57,937 bases of DNA from contig WHTJ01000017.1 in NCBI GenBank assembly GCA_009377795.1, forward strand, positions 1 to 57,937, in the 5' to 3' direction. Below are positions 24,081 through 33,088 of this stretch, piece after piece (the first letter of the stretch is position 1; every line of letters begins with the position of its first letter). Made by a program: the position numbers and the translations under genes. This DNA is from Propionibacteriales bacterium. GTDB taxonomy: Bacteria; Actinomycetota; Actinomycetes; Propionibacteriales; Nocardioidaceae. The notes under the pieces are model-generated. The model was not told where the DNA came from. It saw only the letters and a program-made list of their open reading frames with translations, and did not search any database.

Positions 24081-26021
24081 CTAGAGGGTCAGCGCACCCC
24101 CGGCGAGCAGGATGTCGATCTCGCGCTGCGAGTACCGGGGGACGGTCGTGATGGCCGTGCCTTTGGTGACGTTGAGCACCGTAATGGTGCCGCCTAGAGA
24201 GCTCCGCAGCTGGTTGTGCACGTCGTCGATCCGAAGCTCATCGTCAGAATCAATCCGGTCGTAGTCCGCGGGGTCGGCGAAGTCGAGGGTCAGCACACCA
24301 CAGTTGATCAGGTTCCGGCGGTGCAGGCGAGCGAAGCTGCGGGCGAGCACCGCCTGCAGCCCGAGAAACCGGGGCGCGATCGCGGCATGCTCGCGGCTGG
24401 ACCCCTGACCGTAGTTCGAGCCGCCGACGATCCAGTGGCCACCGCCATCCCGGAGCGCGGATGCGCGTGCGGCGTAGTCCGGATGGGTGTCGCAGAAGGT
24501 GAACTCGCTGATCTTGGGGATGTTGCTGCGGTACGGCAACACGCGCTGCCCCGCTGGCAGGATCTCGTCGGTGGAGACGTCGTCCCCCAGCTTCAACAAC
24601 ACCGGGCCCGCGATGTCGGATGGCAGCGGTGACTGCGGGGGGAGCGGCACGATGTTGGGCCCGGTGACGACTCCCACCTTTCTCGCCTCTTCCGGCGGCA
24701 GGGGAGCGATGAACAGGTCCGACTTGTCCGCGGGCTGGGTCGGGATCCGAACAGACGGGTACGACATGGGCAGCGTACGCGGATCGGTGATCTCCCCACG
24801 GAGCGCCGAGGCCGCGGCGGTCTCGGGGCTCACCAGGCAGACCTTGTCCTCGGCGGTCCCCGATCGCCCGACGAAGTTCCGCGGCACCGTGCGCAGGCTG
24901 TAGGTGTCGTTCGCCGGTGCTTGCCCCATCCCCGCACAGCCATTGCAGCCCGGCTGGTGGAGACGCCCGCCGGACTGGATCAGCGAGAGCAGCAGCCCCT
25001 CGCGGGTGAGCGTCTCAAGGACCTGACGGGTGCCGGGGTTGAGGTCGAGCGAGACCTGCGGCGCCACCCGGTCGCCGTCGAGCATGGCTGCCACGGTCGC
25101 AAAATCGCGAAAGGCCGGATTCGCCGAGGAACCGATGTAGGACTGCGCGATCGGGATTCCCGCGACTTCGGCAACCGGCACCACGTTCCCTGGGCTCGAC
25201 GGCATGGCGATCAACGGCTCGAGGCTCGAGAGGTCGACCTCCTCCACCACGTCGTAGGTGGCCTCCGGGTCGGCGGTCAGCTCCACCCAGTCGTGCTCTC
25301 GCCGCTGGGCGGCCATGAACTCCCGTGTCCGAGCGTCCGAGGGGAACACGGAGGTGGTCGCTCCCAGCTCGGTGCCCATGTTGGCGATGACATGTCGATC
25401 CCAGGCTGACAGCTCGGCAAGGCCGTCGCCGTGGTACTCGAGGATGCGGTTTGTTGCCCACTTGACTCCATGGCGCCGGAGCAGCTCCAAGATGACGTCC
25501 TTGGCGCTGACCCAGTCCGGCAGGCGACCGGTGAACCGGATTCCACAGACCTCGGGCATCGCAAGCCGGAACGGCTGACCGGCCGTTGCCAACGTCACAT
25601 CTGTTGCCCCCGCACCGATCGCGAGCATGCCGATCCCGCCCGCTGCCGGGGTGTGGCTGTCCGACCCGAGCAGCGTGGTCCCCGGGATTCCGAACCGTTC
25701 TTGGTGAACCGGGTGGCTGATCCCGTTCCCGGGTGGGCTGAACCAGAACCCAAGCCGCTGCGCGGCGGTGCGCAAGAACCGGTGGTCGTCGGGGTTGCGG
25801 TAATCCGTCTGCAGCAGCTGGTGATCGATGTACACCACAGAGCAGTCCGTCGCCACGCGGTCGAGCCCCATCGCCAGCAGCTGCATCATCACGACCTGTC
25901 CTTGGACGTCGTGCGTCAGCGTCTGGTCGATGCGGAGCTCGATCTCCTCACCGGCGGCTGGTGCTGGTCCGCCGGCGTGCGCCGCGATGATCTTCCTGGT
26001 GACGTTTGCTGCTCCAGTCAT
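24081..26021 (-). CDS. Aconitase-superfamily hydro-lyase (Aquifex-type aconitate hydratase)
   Basis: A 646-residue aconitase homologue of the shorter, homoaconitase-like type: three alpha/beta domains (about residues 1-410) with GSDSHTPAAGGIGML and HQPGCNGCAGMGQAP, then the swivel domain with LPAGQRVLPYRSN and GGSNYGQGSSREHAAIAPRFLG. The Cys pair of the [4Fe-4S] site is present, but the third ligand, usually in GSCTN, appears as Ser (YIGSSANPAFRDF). It may act on aconitate, methylaconitate or a related acid. It begins an operon (leftward, upstream gene 26062) in the catabolic island and is the second aconitase-type gene of the window. Confidence 0.9.
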   Translation of the reverse strand: MTGAANVTRKIIAAHAGGPAPAAGEEIELRIDQTLTHDVQGQVVMMQLLAMGLDRVATDCSVVYIDHQLLQTDYRNPDDHRFLRTAAQRLGFWFSPPGNGISHPVHQERFGIPGTTLLGSDSHTPAAGGIGMLAIGAGATDVTLATAGQPFRLAMPEVCGIRFTGRLPDWVSAKDVILELLRRHGVKWATNRILEYHGDGLAELSAWDRHVIANMGTELGATTSVFPSDARTREFMAAQRREHDWVELTADPEATYDVVEEVDLSSLEPLIAMPSSPGNVVPVAEVAGIPIAQSYIGSSANPAFRDFATVAAMLDGDRVAPQVSLDLNPGTRQVLETLTREGLLLSLIQSGGRLHQPGCNGCAGMGQAPANDTYSLRTVPRNFVGRSGTAEDKVCLVSPETAAASALRGEITDPRTLPMSYPSVRIPTQPADKSDLFIAPLPPEEARKVGVVTGPNIVPLPPQSPLPSDIAGPVLLKLGDDVSTDEILPAGQRVLPYRSNIPKISEFTFCDTHPDYAARASALRDGGGHWIVGGSNYGQGSSREHAAIAPRFLGLQAVLARSFARLHRRNLINCGVLTLDFADPADYDRIDSDDELRIDDVHNQLRSSLGGTITVLNVTKGTAITTVPRYSQREIDILLAGGALTL

Positions 26022-26061
26022 GCGATCTCGTCCTTTCCGGTTTCGCGCACGATGGATCCGT

Positions 26062-27438
26062 CTACTCGGTGGTCGCCGCCCACTGGCGTCCCAGGCTGAG
26101 CCCCGACCCCGGGGCAGCGACGACCTCGAAGTCCCGCGCCACGAACTTGCCTCGATTCAGTACCGCGACCGGCCAGCCGGTCAAGGTCATCTCGTCGTAC
26201 AGCGTGTAGTCGGAATCGAGGCCCAGTAGCTCAGGGCTGACCGACCGCGCGAGCGCGAGGTCAACGAGCACGAGGTCCGCGTCAGCACCGATGCCGATGG
26301 CCCCCTTGCGCGGGTGCAACCCAAGCACTTTGGCGGCGTTGGTGGCGGTCACCTGCGCGACTCGTTCGAGGGTCAGGCGTCTCGTGTTGACTCCCTCGCT
26401 CAGCAACAGGGGCAGTAGAACCCCGGCACCGGGCCCACCCCGGGTGAGGGACCAGACGTCGCCCGTCTTGGCCGGCGAGCACGTCGTGGTGTTGTCGGAG
26501 CCGATGCAGTTGATGGTCCCATCGGCGACCGCCTCCCAGAGCGCGGCGTTGTCCGCCGGTGAGCGCACCGGCGGACTGAACTTCACCGCGGTTGAGGAGC
26601 GGTCGACGTTGTGGAACAGGTAGTGGGGGCAGGTCTCCGCGAATGTGTGCGGCCAATCCCGCCGGACCCGCCCGACCATGTTTATCGCCGCCTTGCCCGA
26701 CAGGTGCACCAGGTACATCGGCACGCCCGCACGCTCGCATAGGATCGCAGCACGCTGAATGGCCTCGGCCTCGGCGATGTCGGGATTCGCCTCTTCCCAG
26801 GCGGCCAGCCCGTCGGCGCCGGACGCCCGCACCCGCTGCACGGTGCGGGCGATGACCTCCGCGTTCTCGGCATGCACGAACGCGACCGTGTTCTCGTATC
26901 GGCTCAGGACGTCGAGAGCCTCCATCATGAGCCCATCGGTCAACTCGTTCCAGTTGTCGCCCGGCTGGGCATTCGGCAGGTCCCGGTACGCGAGATAGAA
27001 CTTGAACGCCCGGCAACCCCACTGCTCGATGGCTTGAGGGATCATCTGCGCTGTCGCCTCGTTGAACACCGTGGGCGTGAGCAGGAAGTCGATGACCGAG
27101 TGCGCGGCCGCGGCATCGCGGAAGCGTTCGTACGCGCCGGCCGGGACACGATGCAGTACGTGGGCGGTGGTCGTGCCCCCGATGGCTGCGGCCGCGCTGT
27201 CGGTGCGCGCGTCGTTCGCGAACTCTCCGCGGTACCCCCAGTGGGTGTGGGTGTCGATCACGCCGGGAAGCACATGAAGTCCCCGGGCGTCGAACTCTTC
27301 GGGGGCGATTCCCGCCGGAAGGGTCGCACCGAGCGCGGCGATGCGCCCGTCGCTGATCGCCAGATCCCCTTCCAGGATTCCCTGGCCCTCCAGCACGATG
27401 CGCCCGCCGCGTACGACGAGGTCGTAGGTCGTGCTCAC
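26062..27438 (-). CDS. Dihydroorotase/allantoinase-family amidohydrolase
   Basis: A 458-residue cyclic amidohydrolase. Metal ligands visible are DTHTHWGY (about residue 60), the Lys of RAFKFYLAY (about 148), VHAENAE (about 192), YLVHLSGK (about 247) and the Asp of IGSDNTTT (about 316). It resembles allantoinase/hydantoinase enzymes. Its GTG start overlaps the stop of the upstream amidohydrolase by 4 bases (GTGA), so the two are coupled. The aconitase-like gene follows downstream. The substrate is unknown; with three other amidohydrolases in the window, these may serve successive or alternative ring compounds. Confidence 0.9.
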   Translation of the reverse strand: MSTTYDLVVRGGRIVLEGQGILEGDLAISDGRIAALGATLPAGIAPEEFDARGLHVLPGVIDTHTHWGYRGEFANDARTDSAAAAIGGTTTAHVLHRVPAGAYERFRDAAAAHSVIDFLLTPTVFNEATAQMIPQAIEQWGCRAFKFYLAYRDLPNAQPGDNWNELTDGLMMEALDVLSRYENTVAFVHAENAEVIARTVQRVRASGADGLAAWEEANPDIAEAEAIQRAAILCERAGVPMYLVHLSGKAAINMVGRVRRDWPHTFAETCPHYLFHNVDRSSTAVKFSPPVRSPADNAALWEAVADGTINCIGSDNTTTCSPAKTGDVWSLTRGGPGAGVLLPLLLSEGVNTRRLTLERVAQVTATNAAKVLGLHPRKGAIGIGADADLVLVDLALARSVSPELLGLDSDYTLYDEMTLTGWPVAVLNRGKFVARDFEVVAAPGSGLSLGRQWAATTE

Positions 27439-28739
27439 GCCGTTGCCGGCGCCGGCAGCTCGTCCTTAACGAACCGTCCGTCCTGCATGATGGCGTTGAT
27501 GCGGCCCTTGTCGCGGAGCACGGTCACGTCCTCGTCCGGACGACCGTCGACCACGAGCAGATCGGCGTCCTTGCCGGGCTCGAGCGACCCCCAACGGTCC
27601 TCCCGGCCGACCGCGGTGGCTGAACCGAGGGTGGCGGCTCGCAGCACGTCGATCGGCGGGACGCCCAGGCGGTGGTGGTATTCCATCTCCAAGGCGATGT
27701 CATACGGCGGGAAGACATGGGCCGCGTCCGTACCGATCCCGAGTGGTGTGCCGATCTTGTGGGCCATCACGATCGCGTCACGGGCGGCCTCGTAGGCATC
27801 GGTGCACTCGTCGACGAACCGCTTGCGGTCCTCCGGCGTGGTCTCGTAGGCCCGCAGGTACTTGTCGACGTAGTCGTCGTTGGTTCGGAAGTCCAGCCAG
27901 GCGATGGTGGCCATGAACACGCAGCCTCGCTCCTTCATGAGTTGCAGGCCTTCCTCGTCGGCGAACTCCCCGGAGTGCAGCGAGATGACCCCGGCCTCCA
28001 CTGCCTCACGGAGTCCCTGCGGGTCGTGGGCGTGGGCGTGGACCTTCTTGCCGAACTTGCCGGCCTCTTCGACCGCGGTGCTGATCTCCTCATAGTTGAG
28101 GTCCTGGGTGCGACCACCGATCCAGGAGTTCCCGGGTGTTCCGGAGGCGGTGACCTTGACCCAGTCAACGCCGGTCCGGACCTGCTTGCGCACGGCCGTG
28201 CGCACCTCCTGCCGCCCGTTCACGACCGTGCCGAGGAAGGCAGTGTCGTCGTAGTACCCCCAGGCCGCGGTATGGTCCTGGATGCCCGAGGAGCCGCACA
28301 GCATTTGCCCGGCGCTGACGATTTTCGGCCCCTTGATGACCCCTCTGGCCACGGCGTCGCGGGTGGCCACTCCGATCTGACCGCGACAGCCGCCGTCTCC
28401 TATTGCGGTACAACCGGTCTCGAGGATCGTCTTCGCGTTCTGTGCGGCTTTGATCGCGTTGAACTCGAGCGGTTCGTTCATCTGCTGCAGCAGCAGGCCG
28501 TACTCACCCCCGTGGTACGTGACATGGGTGTGCCCGTCGATCATCCCCGGCATCACGGTCTTGCCGGCGACGTCGACGACAGTGGCCTGATCCGGCAGCC
28601 GGAGCTCCCGCAAGGGACCGACCGCGGAAACCCGCCCAGCTTTGACCACCACGCCTGCCTCCTCCAGCACCGGCGAACCGGTCCCGTCGAACAGCCTCGC
28701 GTTGATCAACGCGAGGGCGTCACTCCTGTTGTCTGCCAT
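27435..28739 (-). CDS. Amidohydrolase of the imidazolonepropionase/prolidase-like group
   Basis: A 434-residue metal-dependent amidohydrolase with the motifs DGHTHVTYHGG (about residue 70), Lys in DWVKVTASGTPG (about 195), HAHAHD (about 235), LHSGEF and GTDAAHVFPPYD (about 330), and a C-terminal GSLEPGKDADLLVVDG. This pattern is that of imidazolonepropionase- and Xaa-Pro-dipeptidase-like enzymes rather than hydantoinases. It is the first gene of the leftward operon with the allantoinase-like enzyme and the aconitase, divergent from the PrpD genes across a 152-base gap. A TTGACA lies in that gap (28799-28804), but no clear -10 element was found. Confidence 0.9.
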   Translation of the reverse strand: MADNRSDALALINARLFDGTGSPVLEEAGVVVKAGRVSAVGPLRELRLPDQATVVDVAGKTVMPGMIDGHTHVTYHGGEYGLLLQQMNEPLEFNAIKAAQNAKTILETGCTAIGDGGCRGQIGVATRDAVARGVIKGPKIVSAGQMLCGSSGIQDHTAAWGYYDDTAFLGTVVNGRQEVRTAVRKQVRTGVDWVKVTASGTPGNSWIGGRTQDLNYEEISTAVEEAGKFGKKVHAHAHDPQGLREAVEAGVISLHSGEFADEEGLQLMKERGCVFMATIAWLDFRTNDDYVDKYLRAYETTPEDRKRFVDECTDAYEAARDAIVMAHKIGTPLGIGTDAAHVFPPYDIALEMEYHHRLGVPPIDVLRAATLGSATAVGREDRWGSLEPGKDADLLVVDGRPDEDVTVLRDKGRINAIMQDGRFVKDELPAPATA

Positions 28740-28891
28740 CTCGAGACGCTACCAACAACCCGAGCGGATCGAACGCACGACCTGGCTCGCGCGGCTCAAA
28801 TTGACAGGCCGAAGCCGGCCGTGCGACGCTACCGGCCACCGCGATGCAGGTCGGACTGGGGCATGTCTTTCACGCGAGCGGAGCCGGATAA

Positions 28892-30226
28892 ATGAACGAG
28901 CACGAGCTGCGGCGGACTGCCGACTGGGTCAGCACCGTCAAGCCACACGACCTTCCATCGCCGTCTGTTGATTCGGCGCGGCGGATCTTCCTCGATGACA
29001 TCGGCGCGATGATCGCCGGCCACCAGGACAGCGAGGTTCAGGACGTCCTCCAGGACTGGCCGCTGATGTCCGGTGGCTCCACGGTGATGCGACCCGGTGG
29101 GGGATCGGCACATCCGTGGAGTGCCGCTGAGGTGAACGCGCTCGCGGGGTGCTGGCTTGAGGAGGACGGCGGCTTCAGGATCAACACGGCGCACGCCGGC
29201 CTGTACACCTTGCCCACCGTGATCGCCCTGGCGGAAGACCAAGGACGGATGCTCGGTGACGCCTTCGCGGCCATGATCGTCGGGTACGAGGTTGCCGCGC
29301 GCATCGTGACGCGATGGGATGTGGCTGCGGCGAACAGTCACGCCCACGGCTCCGTCTCCGCGGCTGCCGCCGCTGCCGCCGCCGGTCGTGCGCTCGGCCT
29401 GGATGAGGGGCAGTGGATGGCCGCCGTCACCAGTGCCGCCACGATGAGCCCTGCGGCTCCATTCGGTCACGCCTTCGCGGGCGCCGTTGTACGCAATCTG
29501 TGGGCCGCGGTGGGCAACCGCACGGGACAGCTTGCCGTGCATGCGGCCCGCCACGGTGTCGGTGGGCTGCCGACCTCCATCGACGACACCTACGGGGACG
29601 TGTTCGGCAGCCCGCGTTGGCAGGGTGCCGAGCTGAGCGACGAGCTCGGCACGGCGGTGCAGTACGCGTACCAGAAGATGTACGGCTGCTGCGGGTACCT
29701 GCACAGCGCCGTCGAAGCGGTCCTGAACCTGCAACGTGCGGAGGAGTTCTCCAGCGACGACGTCGTGGAGATCACCGCGCGGATGCACAAGACCGGTATG
29801 CCGCTCAACGACGTGCACCCGCCCACGACGCTTGGCGCGCGCTTCTCGGCTCCGCACGCCGTCGCCGCGACCCTCGTCCGCGGGGCGGCGACCCCGACGT
29901 CCTTCAACGCCGACAGCCTCACGGATCCAGAGATCCGTCGCCTGCGCGAGCGGGTGAAGATGGTCGATATCGATCGGCCCGATCGGGATCCGGCACTGCG
30001 TGACGCCGAGGTGGAGCTCTCGCTCTCGGACGGTCGACGCCTGCAGCGGTACGTGGACATCGCCATCGGAGATCCGGCGCGGCCGATGACCGAGGAGCAA
30101 CTGGTCGACAAGGCGGCCGCGTTGACCGGGCGCGATGTCAGCGCCCTCGCCGACCTGCTGCTCAATGCCGACCTCGACACTCCTTTCTCGGAGGTCAGCA
30201 GGCTTATCCGGGAGCTCATCTCGTGA
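28892..30226 (+). CDS. MmgE/PrpD family protein (first copy)
   Basis: A 444-residue protein of the MmgE/PrpD superfamily, which includes 2-methylcitrate dehydratase, cis-aconitate decarboxylase and iminodisuccinate epimerase. The all-helical first domain has DDIGAMIAGHQD near residue 35, ALAGCWLEEDGGF, then AHGSVSAAAAAAAAGRALGL, and the second domain includes YQKMYGCCGYLHSAVEAVL. ATG start; its stop overlaps the start of the next prpD-like gene (GTGA). The tandem arrangement suggests a heteromer or two activities on related substrates. Which member of the superfamily it is cannot be told. Confidence 0.88.
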   Translation: MNEHELRRTADWVSTVKPHDLPSPSVDSARRIFLDDIGAMIAGHQDSEVQDVLQDWPLMSGGSTVMRPGGGSAHPWSAAEVNALAGCWLEEDGGFRINTAHAGLYTLPTVIALAEDQGRMLGDAFAAMIVGYEVAARIVTRWDVAAANSHAHGSVSAAAAAAAAGRALGLDEGQWMAAVTSAATMSPAAPFGHAFAGAVVRNLWAAVGNRTGQLAVHAARHGVGGLPTSIDDTYGDVFGSPRWQGAELSDELGTAVQYAYQKMYGCCGYLHSAVEAVLNLQRAEEFSSDDVVEITARMHKTGMPLNDVHPPTTLGARFSAPHAVAATLVRGAATPTSFNADSLTDPEIRRLRERVKMVDIDRPDRDPALRDAEVELSLSDGRRLQRYVDIAIGDPARPMTEEQLVDKAAALTGRDVSALADLLLNADLDTPFSEVSRLIRELIS

Positions 30227-31620
30227 CGTCCACCAGCACCGTCAGCACCGTCGAAACCGCGGTGCTGACGGAATGGGCCAGTTCACTGAAGTGGAGCGAG
30301 CTCCCCGAACCGGTGAAGTCGGCCGCGGCGCTGCACTTCCTCGACGCCCTGGGGGTAGGGGTAGCGGTGGCCGCAACCCCCTTCGGTTCCCGACTGATCT
30401 CCCGGGTTGCCACCGAGGACGCCGGGCCGGCACCGCTGATCGGCAGTGACCTCCGGGTGGACGAGCTTCGTGCCGCCCTCGTCAACGGCACGTTGATCCA
30501 CGGCCTCGAGTACGACGACACCCATATCTCGTCGGTGATCCACGGCTCAGCGGTCGCCCTCCCCGCGGTCCTCAGCCAAGTCCACCGCGACGGTGTGACG
30601 GTTGCCGATCTCATGGCCGGGTTTGCGGCCGGCTGGGAGGTCTTGGTTCGTCTCGGACTGCTCGCCCCGGGTGCCTACCAGGCTCGCGGCTTCCAGACGG
30701 CGGCCGTCTGCGGGCCGCCGGCCGCCGCACTGGCTGCGGGACGCCTGCGGGGGAGTGATCCGAGGGTCCTCGACGCAGCGTTCGCCGTGGCGACCAGCTT
30801 CTCGAGCGGGCTCATGGCCTACGCGCAGGACGGCGCCACTGTCAAGCGGGCCCATCTCGGCTGGGCTGCCCATGGGGGAGTCGCCGCGGTGGATTTGGCC
30901 GAGGGAGGGCTGACCGGGCCCGGCAGGCCGTTACGCGCCGAGAACGGGTTTCTCGCGGTTCTGGCCGGCGGCACGGAACATGCGCACGTGGATGGGGTGC
31001 TCAACGACATCGGGCAGCGTTGGTACCTACCGGACGTCTCCTTCAAGCTGTATCCCGTCTGCCACTACATCCATTCGTACCTGGATGCGCTGCTCGACCT
31101 TCGAGCGCGCCATGACCCCGCGACGGTCGGCGCCATTGAGTGCGAGGTTCACCCCGCCGTGGTGCCGGTGATCGCGGACAACCCCGAGCAGCGGCGCCGG
31201 CCCAGGACCTTCGAGGAGGCCCAGTACAGCCTCTTCTACTGCGCAGCACAGATGTTCGTGTATGGGCATTGCGACCTGGAGGATCTCGGAGACGCGCAGG
31301 ATGGTGAGGTGTTGGCGTTCGCGGAGCGGGTACGCGCGGTGGTCAACCCCGACATGGAGTACCCCGGGCTCTTCCCCGCGGTCGTGCGTGTGCTCGACGA
31401 CAACGGGACCGTCCTGGAAGAGCTGTCGATCAAGGGCCCGCACGGGGCCACGATGGCCCAGCAGGACCTGGCCGACGTTGTGCGGCAGAAGTTCGTGCAG
31501 AACACCGCACCGACATGGGGCGAGGAGCGTGCCCGGTCGATGTTCGATCGGCTCCGCGACGTCGATGCCCATGCGGGCGAGCCGGCGGTGCGGTGGTGGC
31601 GCGAGGCGGGACCAGCCTGA
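30223..31620 (+). CDS. MmgE/PrpD family protein (second copy)
   Basis: A 465-residue relative of the preceding protein, with the more canonical PrpD pattern: FLDALGVGVAVAATPFG (about residue 40), LVNGTLIHGLEYDDTH (about 90), the helix-rich core AYAQDGATVKRAHLGWAAHGG and the C-terminal FKLYPVCHYIHSYLDALL (about 275). It is translationally coupled to the gene before it, and 10 bases before the FAD enzyme after it. Together with the aconitase, this suggests hydration, decarboxylation or epimerisation of a tricarboxylate-like intermediate. Confidence 0.9.
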   Translation: MTSTSTVSTVETAVLTEWASSLKWSELPEPVKSAAALHFLDALGVGVAVAATPFGSRLISRVATEDAGPAPLIGSDLRVDELRAALVNGTLIHGLEYDDTHISSVIHGSAVALPAVLSQVHRDGVTVADLMAGFAAGWEVLVRLGLLAPGAYQARGFQTAAVCGPPAAALAAGRLRGSDPRVLDAAFAVATSFSSGLMAYAQDGATVKRAHLGWAAHGGVAAVDLAEGGLTGPGRPLRAENGFLAVLAGGTEHAHVDGVLNDIGQRWYLPDVSFKLYPVCHYIHSYLDALLDLRARHDPATVGAIECEVHPAVVPVIADNPEQRRRPRTFEEAQYSLFYCAAQMFVYGHCDLEDLGDAQDGEVLAFAERVRAVVNPDMEYPGLFPAVVRVLDDNGTVLEELSIKGPHGATMAQQDLADVVRQKFVQNTAPTWGEERARSMFDRLRDVDAHAGEPAVRWWREAGPA

Positions 31621-31630
31621 GGAGGCATAG

Positions 31631-33019
31631 GTGAGCACCGAGGACCTTGTCGTACCGGTTGTCGTTGTGGGCGCCGGTGGAGCCGGCATGCTCGCGGCCA
31701 TTACGGCCGCTAACAACGGCTTCCCCGTGATGCTGCTGGAGAAGAGCGTGCGCGGAGGATGCAACACCGAGTTCTCCGGTGGCCTCGTCCAGGCAGCCGG
31801 GACACGCATCCAGCGTGCGCTCGGGGTCGAGGACTCTCCGATGACGATGTTCAACGACATCATGCGCAAGAACGGCTACACGTCGGATCCGCGTATCGTC
31901 GCCACCATCGCGCAGCGCTCGGCGGACGTCATCGATGTCTTCCTCGACGAGGTCGGCCTCGATCTCCACCTGGATCAGAACGTCCTGTACTACGGGCACT
32001 CGGTGCATCGCATGCATGCCATGCCATCCGAATCCGGCGCGGAGTTGGTGGCCAGCCTGCGTGCCTACATCAACCGGAACGAGTCGATCAACTTCGTGGA
32101 CAACGCCGAGTTCATCGAGGCGAATCGCCATGCCCAGGGATGGGAGGTGACCGTCCGCCACGGCGGTGAGGTCGAGGACGTCATCGTGGCGGAGAAGCTG
32201 ATCCTGGCCTGTGACGGCTTCGGCCGGAACCGCGACATGCTCCTGGAGTACTGCCCCGAGATCGCTGACGCCGTCTACATCGGCTCGGAGAACAACACCG
32301 GCACCGGCATCTGGGTGGCACGGAAGCTCGGTGCGGCCCGCGACCTCATGACCGCGTATCAGGGCCACAGCCACGTCAACCCGAAGTACGGGACTCGGCT
32401 CGGTGGGAGCCTGCCCAACCTCGGCAGCATCATGGTGAACACCGAGGGGCGCCGGTTCGAGCGCGAAGACCAGGGGTACTCCGAATACGGGCAGTACATC
32501 CTGGCCCAGCCGGGCGGGATCGCCATCGAGGTCTTCGACGGTCTCGCCTACGATGCCGCCATTGCCACCGGTTCCTTCCGCGAGGCGGTGGAAATCGGAG
32601 CCGTCAAGACCGCTTCAACCCTGGAGGAGCTCGCCGAGCAGTTCGATCTGCCCGTCGAGACCTTCGTTGTCGAAGTCGAGCGGTACAACAGCGAGGTCGA
32701 CGGGTCCGACTGGCTCGGGCGCTCGGACGAGCGCCACGCATTGTCCCCGCCGTTCTACGGGGCCGTGGTCACCGGTGCGTTGGCGCACACCCAGGGCGGG
32801 GTGCGGATCGACCCGTCCTGCAGGGCGCTGACCGAGGACGATGGGCCCATCGAGGGCCTGTTCGCGGCCGGCGGCACGGCGGCTGGAATCTCCGGTGACG
32901 GGCCGGCCGGTTACATGTCCGGAAACGGCCTCATCCAGGCATTCACCACGGGCCTGATCGCCGGCGAAACAGCCGCCCGCGAGCTCCTCGCCGCCTCGGT
33001 GGACGCCAAGCCCGCGTGA
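31631..33019 (+). CDS. FAD-dependent dehydrogenase of the fumarate reductase flavoprotein family
   Basis: A 462-residue flavoprotein with VVVVGAGGAGMLAAITAANNG at the start (quoted part VVVGAGGAGMLAA), then GGCNTEFSGG, LACDGFGRNRDML near residue 195 and the C-terminal block MSGNGLIQAFTTGLIAGETAA. It belongs with succinate/fumarate- and ketosteroid-type dehydrogenases but is clearly distinct from the two TcuA-like proteins, lacking their YPGG motif. It starts with GTG after GAGGAGGCATAG, directly behind the PrpD pair, so the three form an operon. It may insert or remove a double bond next to a carboxylate. Confidence 0.88.
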   Translation: MSTEDLVVPVVVVGAGGAGMLAAITAANNGFPVMLLEKSVRGGCNTEFSGGLVQAAGTRIQRALGVEDSPMTMFNDIMRKNGYTSDPRIVATIAQRSADVIDVFLDEVGLDLHLDQNVLYYGHSVHRMHAMPSESGAELVASLRAYINRNESINFVDNAEFIEANRHAQGWEVTVRHGGEVEDVIVAEKLILACDGFGRNRDMLLEYCPEIADAVYIGSENNTGTGIWVARKLGAARDLMTAYQGHSHVNPKYGTRLGGSLPNLGSIMVNTEGRRFEREDQGYSEYGQYILAQPGGIAIEVFDGLAYDAAIATGSFREAVEIGAVKTASTLEELAEQFDLPVETFVVEVERYNSEVDGSDWLGRSDERHALSPPFYGAVVTGALAHTQGGVRIDPSCRALTEDDGPIEGLFAAGGTAAGISGDGPAGYMSGNGLIQAFTTGLIAGETAARELLAASVDAKPA

Positions 33020-33088
33020 CAGGCACGCCCGCAGCCCCACCGCTTGTGGTCGGGCGGGGCGCCGATCCGGGCGTGGTCCCGCAGACCG

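Noticed and set aside
28829-30100. Long open frame antisense to the first prpD-like gene (similar long ones at 37421-39052, 39733-41634 and 1569-2816)
   Set aside because: These are GC-skew shadows: low-complexity Arg/Pro/His/Asp-rich translations without family motifs, lying opposite genes with clear conserved motifs.
33020-33088. GC-rich gap after the FAD enzyme as a terminator
   Set aside because: Only a 5-bp GCCCC/GGGGC pairing is visible, too weak to report.
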